A stretch of DNA of 64,000 nucleotides from Mesorhizobium qingshengii (GTDB lineage Bacteria; Pseudomonadota; Alphaproteobacteria; Rhizobiales; Rhizobiaceae). Within the stretch, counting starts at the first letter, position 1; the number at the start of each line of letters is the position of its first letter. The notes beneath the pieces were generated by a model that did no database searches, was not told the DNA's origin, and saw only the letters and a list, made by a program, of their open reading frames with translations. The stretch lies in assembly GCF_900103325.1 (NCBI RefSeq), contig NZ_FMXM01000006.1, forward strand, positions 1 to 64,000, given 5' to 3'. The position numbers were made by a program, and so were the translations under genes. This document shows, piece by piece, positions 1 through 8,073 of this stretch.

Positions 1-213
1 CCTGTTTGCTTCCGTCCTCAGCCAGGCCGACAACCGCTCGGCATAGGCATCAAGCTTGCTCGGCCGCTCCGGCACCTGGAAGCGGGGCTCCACCTCGTCG
101 GATCGCAGGTATTTGCGGATTGTGTTCCGCGACAGTCCCGTGCGCCGTGCAATCTCCCGGATCGAATGTCCGTCCCTCAGGTGCCAGCGCCGGATAACGC
201 TCAATAACGCCAT
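1..213 (-). CDS. istA: IS21-family transposase IstA, N-terminal part (runs off the window)
   Basis: These are the first 71 codons of a transposase that continues beyond base 1. The N terminus begins MALLSVIRRWHL and contains a helix-turn-helix (around SIREIARRTGLSRNTIRKYL, residues 18-37) followed by the RSDEVEPRF and PERPSKLDAY stretches typical of IstA. IstA is the DDE transposase of IS21 elements and works with the AAA+ helper IstB, which would lie further left. The catalytic DDE domain is not visible here, so whether the element is intact cannot be judged. The ATG at 213 lies about 110 bp inside the element's terminus, as expected. Confidence 0.85.
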   Translation of the reverse strand, partial: MALLSVIRRWHLRDGHSIREIARRTGLSRNTIRKYLRSDEVEPRFQVPERPSKLDAYAERLSAWLRTEANR

Positions 214-266
214 GTCTATCACTCCAAAGTCCCCTGCAATCAGCCAGCAGGGGTGGGTTCAAACAT

Positions 267-320
267 GGGTCACTTCTCAATGGAAAAACCGCCCAATCCC
301 GGGTCGGTTCTCGGCGGAAA
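267..320. repeat. Subterminal repeats of the IS21-like end
   Basis: Bases 267-286 and 301-320 are two 20-bp direct repeats of the form GGGTC-N2-TTCTC-N3-GGAAA. They match at 15 of 20 positions and are spaced 34 bp start to start. Repeats of this kind near the end are transposase binding sites in the IS21 family. Confidence 0.55.
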
Positions 321-343
321 TCAACAAGACGATCTCATCAAGC

Positions 344-369
344 AAGCCGGGACATCGATGTCCCGGCTT
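344..369. terminator. 26-bp perfect palindrome, probable bidirectional terminator
   Basis: The 26 bases form a perfect palindrome with 12-bp arms (AAGCCGGGACAT / ATGTCCCGGCTT) around a CG centre, followed by a T on the plus strand and preceded by only short A runs. It lies just outside the IS end and may be the terminator of a gene now separated from it by the insertion. No attached gene is visible. Confidence 0.5.
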
Positions 370-411
370 TTGCACGTTGTTCGAGATTGGTCCGGTGTCG
401 ACGAGTCTCCA

Positions 412-439
412 GCGAGGGTCCCCTGGACCCGACCCTCGC
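412..439 (-). terminator. Hairpin downstream of the AAA+ ATPase gene
   Basis: GCGAGGGTC (412-420) pairs perfectly with GACCCTCGC (431-439) across a 10-base loop, 30 bp past the ATPase stop codon. There is no strong T run, so intrinsic termination is plausible but unproven. Confidence 0.4.
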
Positions 440-468
440 GCTCCCACCCCACCCTAGACGGGCACGGT

Positions 469-2727
469 TCACTCGCTGGATCGGGACACCTTTTTCAGCT
501 TGTTGAGCTGACCCTCCTCCAAGCCGTCGCCAGGGTAGTCCCCGAAGAACGTGGCTCCGGCGTCCTCCAGCTCTTTCACCAGCTGGCCAAAGCGGGCTAC
601 GAACCGTGGCTGGCCGACATTGCCGGGAACCATAGATTCAGCGGCCAGGCGAGCGAGGCCCTTAAGCTCTCGCTGAAGCCCCTGGGCGCTCGACTTGGCC
701 TTGTAACGCTCTAGGTAAGCCGGGAACTGGATGTCGCGTGGCTCGCGGTCAAGCAGTTCGCAAAGGTCCGGCGTACACTGCTTAACGAGCCCACATACGC
801 GTTTGATATCGGAATGGCTGAGGAACACGGAATTACGAGCCGCCAACTCAAGGTGTCGCCCGTTCGCGGGCGCGCCAAAGGCTTTCAGCGTCTGTGCAAT
901 GACCTCCTTTCGCCTCGCGAGATCCGGCTGCAGACACAAATAAAGCACGTCGACCCGCCCGCTCCGCTTGATGGCGCTGTCGATGCGATCTTCGTAGTTG
1001 GTTGCCAGGATGAAGATCACGGACTTGGAATCATGGAGGTCGGCAATCTTCGTCAGCATTCCCGGCGTCAGCAACTGGAATACGCTGTCTGCGGTGCGGA
1101 ACATCTCACTGTCACGATCCAACACCAGTTGATCGAGCTCGTCGAACAAGACCACCGACATTAACTGCCGCCTGAGGACTTCGAATAGCAGCTTCGCTCG
1201 GCGTTCCATCCGGAAGTTCCCGTCGGCAAGGAAGTCGCTTACTGTCACTCGAATAAGAGGCAAAGAGAGCGCGTTAGCGACGTTCTTCGCTGTCGTTGTC
1301 TTTCCAGTCCCTGGTGGACCATAGAGGAGCATTGACCAGAGGCCCGACTTGGAGCCCTCCAGCCTCGGCTGCACGAACTTCTGGCCAATTTCCTGGTAGA
1401 ACTTCGGGGCGTCCGCCTCCTTGATTGGCTCAAACTTCTGTTCGATCTCTTCCCAGCTTCCGGAAACTTCTGGAGGATACACGTCGAGTTCTGATAGTTC
1501 GAGCAGCTCGCCGGCTATGTGCCTCTTGAGATAGTCGTGGAACAGAAGCAAGAACTCGAGGATCTGGCTGTTCTCCCAGATATGCAGCACTTGGCCGCCA
1601 AGGCGCTCCGACCGCCAACCTGCAAGCTCGCGGCCCTTCGGCAGCGCGAGCATCACCCGGCGTGGCCGCAGCCAGTGCCAGTACTTCTCTATCAGCCGGA
1701 AATGGGTGTGACCCAACGCCGCTGACCGTCGCTTGACCGTCCTCTTGTCGAGCAGCGACAGGCTGCACAGCACGGACGTTCCCGTCTCGACACCAATGGG
1801 GTACAGGACTTCGCCGCGGTGCGAAGTCGTCAACGGGGTCTGCGGCCGCCAACCGGCCGAGTGCTCCTGCGCCTGATAGATAAGGGTGAACACCCGCGAG
1901 GCCATGGCGTCGTCGACCGCGTCGGGCCGGATGTGGAGCAGGCCCTCAAGGCAGAAAGCCAATTCGCAAGGGTCGAATCGGCTGTCGCTGCCGTCGGCGA
2001 ATGACAGGTGGTCGCGAAGGCCATTTAGGAAGCTGTCATGCGCCCGTTTGCGGAACTCCGTGCGCACCCCGACTTCCCGGTCCTTCGGCAGCTGTCGCTC
2101 GCACCTGACGAAACGAAGCAGTACATAAGCGGAAGTGCCGCAGTCGCGGTCGTCGGCAAATCCGGCGTTCAAGGCATCCCGAAAGTTGGTCAGGCTTTCG
2201 TACTTCGCCAGCCGCTTGCATCTCTCGAGTATCTTCTCGTGGATCGCCTCGACGACGTCCTGGGCATCAATATCTGAAGAAAACAGGTCAAGGTGCCAGC
2301 TGAGGGTCAGGATGTCGTCTTTGCCATACGTTGAAGACGTTGTGCTTGCATTCAGACGCCAGGCGTCAAGCAGCATCTTGCGAGCATCAGCAACCCGCTT
2401 CCTGTCCTTGTCCGGCACCCCGAACTCAGGGTGCCGGCTCGAACGCAGCCAGCTGTAGCCATTGGCGAAACGCTGACTAGGGACTGGTCCTGTGGCAGCT
2501 ATCGCAGCCGCCACCATCGAAGTCGTGCTCTGCGAGAACTTAGGCTCACTGTTGGATTTACTGCTAGTCTGCTCGCCGACCCAATAAGGCCAAGCCGCCT
2601 TCGTACGGTCGAAGTCTACGTTTCCAAATAGAGACAGAAGGTCCTTTATTCCACGTTCAACATCGTCGACAAGCGACTCCCGCAACGGCAGCACAGATTG
2701 GTAATAACTCTCTAGTTCCAACGCCAA
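469..2727 (-). CDS. AAA+ ATPase with a large unknown N-terminal region
   Basis: This is a 752-residue protein. The C-terminal third is an AAA+ module: Walker A GPPGTGKT near residue 469, Walker B VVLFDELD near 523, sensor-1-like ATNYEDRID near 574 and an arginine-containing SGRVD near 590. The module resembles the FtsH/Cdc48-like classical clade. The first 430 residues are predicted soluble and helical and match nothing I recognise; there is no transmembrane segment or protease motif. The start is TTG, chosen because a G-run ribosome binding site (GGGGGGGCGAAG) sits just upstream and no ATG fits. A methyltransferase gene lies immediately upstream on the same strand (66 bp gap), so the two may be co-transcribed. 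Function is unknown; a protein-remodelling role, perhaps in defence, is a guess. Confidence 0.75.
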   Translation of the reverse strand: MALELESYYQSVLPLRESLVDDVERGIKDLLSLFGNVDFDRTKAAWPYWVGEQTSSKSNSEPKFSQSTTSMVAAAIAATGPVPSQRFANGYSWLRSSRHPEFGVPDKDRKRVADARKMLLDAWRLNASTTSSTYGKDDILTLSWHLDLFSSDIDAQDVVEAIHEKILERCKRLAKYESLTNFRDALNAGFADDRDCGTSAYVLLRFVRCERQLPKDREVGVRTEFRKRAHDSFLNGLRDHLSFADGSDSRFDPCELAFCLEGLLHIRPDAVDDAMASRVFTLIYQAQEHSAGWRPQTPLTTSHRGEVLYPIGVETGTSVLCSLSLLDKRTVKRRSAALGHTHFRLIEKYWHWLRPRRVMLALPKGRELAGWRSERLGGQVLHIWENSQILEFLLLFHDYLKRHIAGELLELSELDVYPPEVSGSWEEIEQKFEPIKEADAPKFYQEIGQKFVQPRLEGSKSGLWSMLLYGPPGTGKTTTAKNVANALSLPLIRVTVSDFLADGNFRMERRAKLLFEVLRRQLMSVVLFDELDQLVLDRDSEMFRTADSVFQLLTPGMLTKIADLHDSKSVIFILATNYEDRIDSAIKRSGRVDVLYLCLQPDLARRKEVIAQTLKAFGAPANGRHLELAARNSVFLSHSDIKRVCGLVKQCTPDLCELLDREPRDIQFPAYLERYKAKSSAQGLQRELKGLARLAAESMVPGNVGQPRFVARFGQLVKELEDAGATFFGDYPGDGLEEGQLNKLKKVSRSSE

Positions 2728-2793
2728 GACTTCGCCCCCCCGCCCACACGGAAGCTAGCCGGCTCAGGGGTGACGTCAAGCGATATTTAGGGA

Positions 2794-3585
2794 CTAGACG
2801 GGTGTTTTCTCGAATACCAGCACGTTCGAAAGCCTACCTGACGCCTCGCGCAAAGACTGCGGCGGCTCGATCCCTTTCAGGGCGCGGGCCTGGTCGGTGT
2901 ATGTGCATGTCAGGTGGATAAGACGAAGGCCGGCTTTCTCTGCAGCCAGAATAACTTCGGTGCCCTCGTGCTTAAAGGTGGGCACAAGCATTTTGCCGCT
3001 TGGCGTAGGCACGCGCGTCGCCGCGTACGGGTAATGAGGATCCAGGTCGGTTACCACGACCCTTCCACCCGAATTAAGGTGGTTCACGGCGGACCTGAAC
3101 AGGTCGCCAGGTTTCTCCACATGCCCCAGAATGCGGCACATCAGGACGAAGTCGAACTTGCGGCCAAGGTCTATCGTCGTGGCGTCAGCCTTGATCAACT
3201 CAACGCGGTCGCCCAGTTTGATCTTAGCAACCTCGAGCATGCCTTCGCTGAGGTCCACCCCGACGTACTGTCTAAGGCGGTGGGATCCTACTTTGTCGAG
3301 AATGCGCATCGCGACTGAGCCGGTTCCTATGCCAAACTCTAGAACGGTTTCTGGATTGCCGATCCAATTGCTTAGAGCTGGCCACTCGAGCTTGGCCCAA
3401 ACCGACTGCCAGTTCCAGTCGTCATACCCGCGAGCCGCAGCGTCGTAGCAGGACGCGACTTCAAGGCGGATTTTGTGGGAGGGGGGCGTGCCGTGCAAGA
3501 GGTGGTGAGCCCAAAGGAAAGGCGCCCAGTAGGAGAACTGTTCCCGTTGGGGCGTGAAGGCAGCCAATTCGTTCTGCGAAGCCAT
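2794..3585 (-). CDS. Class I SAM-dependent methyltransferase
   Basis: This is a 263-residue Rossmann-fold methyltransferase. Motif I is VLEFGIGTGS (about residues 82-91), the acidic ribose-binding position is in VGVDLSEGM, and motif IV-like DFVLMCRILGHVEKPGD follows. This is the Methyltransf_11/25 pattern of small-molecule or lipid methyltransferases, and no DNA methylase signature (DPPY/NPPF) is present. The N-terminal 70 residues (YWAPFLWAHHLLHG, CYDAAARGYDDWNW) look like a substrate-lid region. It sits directly upstream of the AAA+ ATPase gene on the same strand, and nothing in the sequence identifies the substrate. The ATG at 3585 has only a weak ribosome binding site (AGGCTG). Confidence 0.8.
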   Translation of the reverse strand: MASQNELAAFTPQREQFSYWAPFLWAHHLLHGTPPSHKIRLEVASCYDAAARGYDDWNWQSVWAKLEWPALSNWIGNPETVLEFGIGTGSVAMRILDKVGSHRLRQYVGVDLSEGMLEVAKIKLGDRVELIKADATTIDLGRKFDFVLMCRILGHVEKPGDLFRSAVNHLNSGGRVVVTDLDPHYPYAATRVPTPSGKMLVPTFKHEGTEVILAAEKAGLRLIHLTCTYTDQARALKGIEPPQSLREASGRLSNVLVFEKTPV

Positions 3586-3840
3586 GTCTACAGCCTATCA
3601 CACCAGTTTAGCCGCAAAAGTGGCGATACTCATAGAACACACAGAAAACTGGAGCACAAGGGCATGAGGTCAATCCCCCGGACCTCCGACGGCAATAATG
3701 GGGCAAGTGCGGTTAACGCCGATTTAATGCTTCCGCTCGCCAGCGCGAGGGTTGCCAGGCAGCGGTTCAGCGCCCCGATCGGCAGCTGATAGCTGGGCCC
3801 GATCGAGGGCGCAACGGGAGTGCGATTTTGCCCCATCTGG

Positions 3841-5001
3841 CTAGTACTGGTAGGTCAGAGCAAGCTTCATCTGCTCGCGGGTCTCATTGCTGTCCTTGTC
3901 GGTACCGTTATCGTAGGTCAAGGCGAGCGTGGACGTGCCAACCCCCCCGCCTTCCGGTCCGTCGCACAGATCGTTGCCGAAAGTCGCCTTGCTCGCGCCT
4001 AACGCGTAATCCACCTCGGCATGGTAATCGTGCTGCCCGCGCCCATTTATGGGGTCGCGCAGATACTCAAAGGACGTGTTAAAACCGATGCGCCCGCACA
4101 GCAACGGACCCGCCTCTTTCATGTTTTGGAAGAGGATGCCGTAGAGGGCGACCCTGCCTCCTAGCTGCGCGTAGGTGGTGTCTGGCTGCCAGTTTGAGAG
4201 GCCCGCGTCGGCCACATGGAAGACGTTGGCCTCGCCAATCACGCGCCAGTACATTGAGACAAGCTTAGGGCTGCTATCGGCGGTGATGCCGAGGTTGAGC
4301 TCGTGCCCGCCAAGCAGCAATTTGATTGGCTCCCAGGCCGTGCCGATGCCGTATATGTCTCCCTGTCCCCGGAAGTCGGTCTGGAAATAGGGCGAGATCC
4401 GAAGGACCTGGCTGTCGAAAACTGGGCCGCCGGGCAGCTCGAACTCGTTGTCGATACCCACTTGCAGCGTGCTTTTTTCAGTGGCCTTGGCTGGCGCATT
4501 GATCGTACCGTTCGTGTAGATAAACGGCGCCATCGTGTATTCCGCCAGATGCAGTGGCGGCATCGTGGGTTGCCCAGGATGGGCCTCAACCTTGAAATCA
4601 GATTTCTTGTCGATAAGCACATAGCTGCCGAACGCTTGAACCGTTAGAGCTCCTGCATTCTTCAGGTAGTCCTCGGTGTAGGAAACCGTTGCTCCCTTAC
4701 CCTCGGGCATTCCGCCAGGCGCGATGTAGTAAACCGTCTCGAAGTGATCTTTGCGGATGAAGAGCCGTTTGCGCTCAGCAGAGGCCTTCGCTTTCTTCGC
4801 CGGATCGTCGGCGCTAGGCGTTGGGGACGGCGGCTGAGGCTGTGACTTCAGGGCGGTGAGCTCAGCCTTCAGCGCGGCGTTCTCAGCCCGAAGTTTTGCG
4901 AGCTCACTGCTTTGGGAGGCAAACACGGGCTGTGTAGCCACCAAACCAATGGCCATCGCCGCTGCAGGTCTCTTCAAAGCAGACAGGCCAATCCCGCTCA
5001 T
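3841..5001 (-). CDS. Outer-membrane-type beta-barrel protein with N-terminal coiled coil
   Basis: This is a 386-residue protein with a signal-peptide-like start (residues 1-28, AMAIGLVATQPVFA). A short leucine-zipper coiled coil follows (ELAKLRAENAALKAELTALK), then a Pro-rich linker and a long region of alternating polar/hydrophobic strands ending in LALTYQY. The aromatic C terminus is typical of BAM-assembled outer-membrane barrels. Two paired cysteines lie in the last third. The family is not recognised. Its ATG overlaps the upstream gene's stop codon as TGATG, so translation of the two is probably coupled. An outer-membrane location fits the hydrolase-rich neighbourhood, but a pore, receptor or autotransporter role cannot be told apart. 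Confidence 0.7.
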   Translation of the reverse strand: MSGIGLSALKRPAAAMAIGLVATQPVFASQSSELAKLRAENAALKAELTALKSQPQPPSPTPSADDPAKKAKASAERKRLFIRKDHFETVYYIAPGGMPEGKGATVSYTEDYLKNAGALTVQAFGSYVLIDKKSDFKVEAHPGQPTMPPLHLAEYTMAPFIYTNGTINAPAKATEKSTLQVGIDNEFELPGGPVFDSQVLRISPYFQTDFRGQGDIYGIGTAWEPIKLLLGGHELNLGITADSSPKLVSMYWRVIGEANVFHVADAGLSNWQPDTTYAQLGGRVALYGILFQNMKEAGPLLCGRIGFNTSFEYLRDPINGRGQHDYHAEVDYALGASKATFGNDLCDGPEGGGVGTSTLALTYDNGTDKDSNETREQMKLALTYQY

Positions 5002-5447
5002 CAGAGCTTACCTCTTGCTTCGTCGAGCTTTCCCTTGATGCGGCCAACCAACTCACCAACTGTGTTGATGTCATCGATATCGTTGGATTGAATCGCCAAC
5101 CCTCTGTCGTTGAACTCCTTGATATTGTTGAAGACATTCGCGATAAGCGATAGAGGGGCTCCCTGAGAGATGAGGTTGAAAGCCATACCTGTCTTTAGGT
5201 CCGGTCTGTGGAAAAACGTAGCAAGCACTCTTAGAATGCCTGCGTTATCAAGCGGGGGCGGGATCTTCTTGAGGAGTGTATCGAAATTCGCCTTCTCAAG
5301 AACATCCGAGATCCGGTGGAGCGCCCTTGTATGAGACTCCAACGCAGTAACTAGCGCGCCTTGGTCGGAGATCCCTCTGCGGCGAGTCTTCGCTTCAACA
5401 CGTGCTCCCTCAGGTGGCGCCGTAGCGTCACTTACTTTCCTAGCCAT
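5001..5447 (-). CDS. Small alpha-helical protein coupled to the barrel protein gene
   Basis: This is a 148-residue protein without signal peptide or membrane segment. A basic N terminus (KTRRRG) precedes a helical body. I recognise no domain; the HRISDVLEKANFDTLLKKIPP stretch suggests a helical bundle. The start is taken at the ATG at 5447, seven bases after GGGG; a GTG at 5462 in the same frame is the alternative. The stop codon shares its A with the ATG of the barrel protein gene (TGATG), so the two products are likely needed in fixed proportion. It could be a cytoplasmic partner or adaptor of the barrel protein; that is inference from the coupling only. Confidence 0.6.
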   Translation of the reverse strand: MARKVSDATAPPEGARVEAKTRRRGISDQGALVTALESHTRALHRISDVLEKANFDTLLKKIPPPLDNAGILRVLATFFHRPDLKTGMAFNLISQGAPLSLIANVFNNIKEFNDRGLAIQSNDIDDINTVGELVGRIKGKLDEARGKL

Positions 5448-5618
5448 TGATGTACCCCGCACCTATTCGGCTCCCCAGCCCTATGTATTAGGAAGGCTAG
5501 CAACTTCGCGCAAAGATTTAAAGTACGTCAACACAAAATACTTGCGAGAACGGTTCTGCCATCCACAAGGGCGGAACGAGGGTCCTGCTTTGCTTGATTG
5601 ACCGCCGCTTTGGCAGCG

Positions 5619-6023
5619 TCACTTGTTTCTCATTCTTCCGTTTGCGTCCGGTACGCCTATCTTGCCAGGGTGGATGGCAACCATGCGTCCATCTGGCCCT
5701 TGGAGACCCAAACATCCTTTGGCAATCGCGACCATGCGGCCATCTTTGCCCTGTAAACCCAAGGCACCGGATGGAATGGGGGTCATTCGTCCATCCTTGC
5801 CTTGAAGTCCAAGCGCGCCCTTAGGGATGGCAACCATGCGGCCATCTCTGCCCTGCAGGCCGAGCGCTCCTTTGGGAACAGCTACCATGCGGCCGTCACG
5901 CCCCTGTAGGCCCAGGCCGCCACGCGGGATCGGCACCATTCTCCCATCCCTGCCTTGAAGTCCTGTCCATCCGTCCGGGATGGTAATAGGTGTTCCGTCA
6001 GAACCGCTCAGTTTTGTAGGCAA
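5619..6023 (-). CDS. Protein made almost entirely of 17-residue tandem repeats
   Basis: The 134 residues consist of a short cap, a degenerate repeat (residues 4-20), six clear 17-residue units (21-122) and a partial unit. The consensus is GLQGRDGRMVAIPKGAL, with invariant DGRM and near-invariant G-L-Q-G and P-x-G. The regular glycines and the fixed period suggest a beta-solenoid or a stack of beta hairpins; no known family comes to mind. It starts at a TTG supported by GGGGAGG five to six bases upstream. There is no signal peptide. It lies between the PLD-fold hydrolase gene and the barrel-protein pair on the same strand. Possible roles are a binding scaffold or a phage-spike-like tip, both speculative. 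Confidence 0.7.
   Translation of the reverse strand: MPTKLSGSDGTPITIPDGWTGLQGRDGRMVPIPRGGLGLQGRDGRMVAVPKGALGLQGRDGRMVAIPKGALGLQGKDGRMTPIPSGALGLQGKDGRMVAIAKGCLGLQGPDGRMVAIHPGKIGVPDANGRMRNK
5658..5963 (-). repeat. 51-bp coding tandem repeat array (six units)
   Basis: Six in-frame units of 51 bp encode the 17-residue repeats. The units differ at many third-codon positions and at a few residues (for example VPIPRGG versus TPIPSGA). The array is therefore old and held by protein selection, not a recent slippage product. Confidence 0.8.
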
Positions 6024-6129
6024 TCAAGCCTCCCCAGCCGGAAATAGCCGGCGCCATGGTGCGTTGTCGTTGACGATTGCGGATCAAAATACCCCAGAAA
6101 ATCTCTGCGTTTTGGCCGGATCAAGGCGC

Positions 6130-7821
6130 CTAAGCGAACAACTCGCGGTCTCGGATCTTGAACGGATCTTTATAGTCCTCTGCCCACCACGGGTCTTCGC
6201 CAGCATGAGGCGCTTTTTGCAGTGACAACGTTTTCTTCGCCTTTGCTGCGTCTTCTTGCGTAACGCGGAAATGATAGTCGTCGAAGATGCGCACCCCTTC
6301 CACCATGTACGATGTCGCGATCTTCTGATCGCGTATGAGCAACAGATTCTCCCCATTTTGAAGGTCTGCTGCGGCACTGAAATTGTAGGACCCGGTCCAC
6401 ACCCGAGCGTCGGGGGTGTTGAAATCGATAACCAGAAACTTGTGATGCAGGTTCGGCCCTATCCCGCTGGAAGGCTCGACCTTGAATGGCGTCGGCACGT
6501 GTTTGTTGAGCCGGGCGAAGTAGACCGGCGCCGTATTGCCATTGGGCTTATGCACGATGACACCGGTGTTCTTGTCAGAAATTCCGTAGGTGAAGATCGG
6601 ACTGTTGGTAGCAGCCTCGACGGCATCGGTCACAGCTCCGGGCGTGATACTCAGAAAGGCCAGAGAATACAGCAGGCAGGTCTTGGCCTTTTCAACGTCC
6701 TTGCCGATCTCGGCCAGGCGCGCGCGGGCTTTGTCATGGGGCGAAAAAGTGATGTTGGCATCGATGCCGGCCAAGCCGAGTGGATGCCAGTCAGGTGAGG
6801 GACTGCCTGTGAATCCATCTTTTTTCCAATAATCTTCGAACGCTGCCTTGAGAGGAGCCACGGCTTGAGCTCCGGTCAAGAGCAAAGCATTGTTCGACTG
6901 GACATACAGACCGCGCCAACTGAAATTGGTTGATCCGCAGACGGCGCGCGGCACCGCCGTGTCGACGATTATCATTTTGTTATGCTGCAGGCCGCCCATG
7001 TGTTCACGTTTGACGTTGCTGGAGCCTGCGGAGGCGATGAGTAATGTTTCGGACTGGGTTTCACCGCTAGTTTTTAGCCCGTGCTTGTCACTGTCATCAA
7101 TGATGATCCTGAGGCGCGGACCGAGCGCCAGCAGGCGGTCCATGATCTCTTTCTCGCTCATGTCGTAAGCGACCATGCTGACCTTGGCGGTAGCGTCAGC
7201 CACCGCCGCATCCAGCAGGGCGAGAATTTCCTTGCGGGCCTCTAAACCCATCCATTCGTAGGCCTCTGCCGACTTCGGATGCGTTGGGACAAATTTAGTG
7301 CCTTGATCTACCCGGGCAGGCAGAAGTGTCTTTAGAGAGCCGCCATCCTGATACCTATCTACGAAAGCTTGAGATGCCACATAGCCCCGTGTGAACGCCA
7401 CGTTGATCTGACCAGGATAGGTTTCCTTCCCGAGATCGATCGTCGCAGTCTGAGCTTCGCCCGGGGAAAGAGCACCTTCGGGATCCATAAACATGGGGGT
7501 GACTATAAAAGCGTACGGACCCGGCGGCGGGTCATCGTGCGGGAAAACAACCCACCTGAATTTCTGGATAGGCGCCTCGGTCGTCCGAAACGTCTTATAC
7601 CCCTTGGGATTCGGAGAGCCTTCAAAATTGAGCCTGTTATAGACCGTGGAGGGCTTAGCCGCTCCCGGAGCTTGGTACTGGATGGCAAACCCCACGAAGT
7701 TGGTCGGCGGCTTTCCGGTTCGCCAGTTCATGGCGACCAGTGCCATTCTCTCGCCGCGATGAACCTTGAGCGTAAATGCGGCTTTAGCGTTGCTTCCAGT
7801 AGCCTGAAAATTGCTTGCCAT
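6130..7821 (-). CDS. PLD-superfamily hydrolase (two HxK motifs) with an N-terminal beta domain
   Basis: This is a 563-residue protein. Residues 1-180 look like a beta-sandwich domain. Two phospholipase D half-sites follow: H280-N-K282 with D287 and CGSTN, and H459-H-K461 with D466 and TGSYN. Both catalytic HKD motifs are complete, so phosphodiesterase activity (phospholipid or nucleic acid) is likely. There is no signal peptide, so if it acts outside the cell it needs a dedicated secretion route. The start is the ATG at 7821, which has GGGGGACGG five bases upstream; the frame stays open to 7947. It is the first gene of a leftward run with the repeat protein, the small helical protein and the barrel protein. 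Confidence 0.8.
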   Translation of the reverse strand: MASNFQATGSNAKAAFTLKVHRGERMALVAMNWRTGKPPTNFVGFAIQYQAPGAAKPSTVYNRLNFEGSPNPKGYKTFRTTEAPIQKFRWVVFPHDDPPPGPYAFIVTPMFMDPEGALSPGEAQTATIDLGKETYPGQINVAFTRGYVASQAFVDRYQDGGSLKTLLPARVDQGTKFVPTHPKSAEAYEWMGLEARKEILALLDAAVADATAKVSMVAYDMSEKEIMDRLLALGPRLRIIIDDSDKHGLKTSGETQSETLLIASAGSSNVKREHMGGLQHNKMIIVDTAVPRAVCGSTNFSWRGLYVQSNNALLLTGAQAVAPLKAAFEDYWKKDGFTGSPSPDWHPLGLAGIDANITFSPHDKARARLAEIGKDVEKAKTCLLYSLAFLSITPGAVTDAVEAATNSPIFTYGISDKNTGVIVHKPNGNTAPVYFARLNKHVPTPFKVEPSSGIGPNLHHKFLVIDFNTPDARVWTGSYNFSAAADLQNGENLLLIRDQKIATSYMVEGVRIFDDYHFRVTQEDAAKAKKTLSLQKAPHAGEDPWWAEDYKDPFKIRDRELFA

Positions 7822-8073
7822 GACCGTCCCCCCCATTACAGTCTGCGACAAAGCATGGTGACGCGTTTCATCGAAAAGTGCAATCCTGGACCTCACACAA
7901 AGTAAGTATACGAATTCTGGAGGATGGCTCGAATGCTTGATCGGCAAGGCAGTGGAGTTCCTTACAAAAAATGATAGGAATGCTCTCAGATGACATAGCG
8001 ACGGGTGCTAAGAAGCAGAAATAAATCAAATGGTGGTGCTGACATTATCGCCGTTGAGCGGGGGGACTATTTT

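Larger units (their letters stand above)
1..326 (-). mobile_element. End of an IS21-family insertion sequence
   Basis: The left part of the window is the terminal segment of an IS21-like element whose transposase gene reads leftwards out of the window. Reading inward from base 326 on the minus strand, the sequence starts TGTTGATTTC, which has the TG end expected of IS21 members. Two related 20-bp subterminal repeats lie between this end and the istA start, as is usual for IS21 ends. The other end and any target duplication are outside the window. The exact terminus is inferred from the TG rule and the repeats, not from a matched second end. Confidence 0.65.

Noticed and set aside
5658..5963. 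A CRISPR-like array, because of regular 51-bp spacing
   Set aside because: The repeats are continuous and in frame with no spacers, and encode a 17-residue protein repeat.
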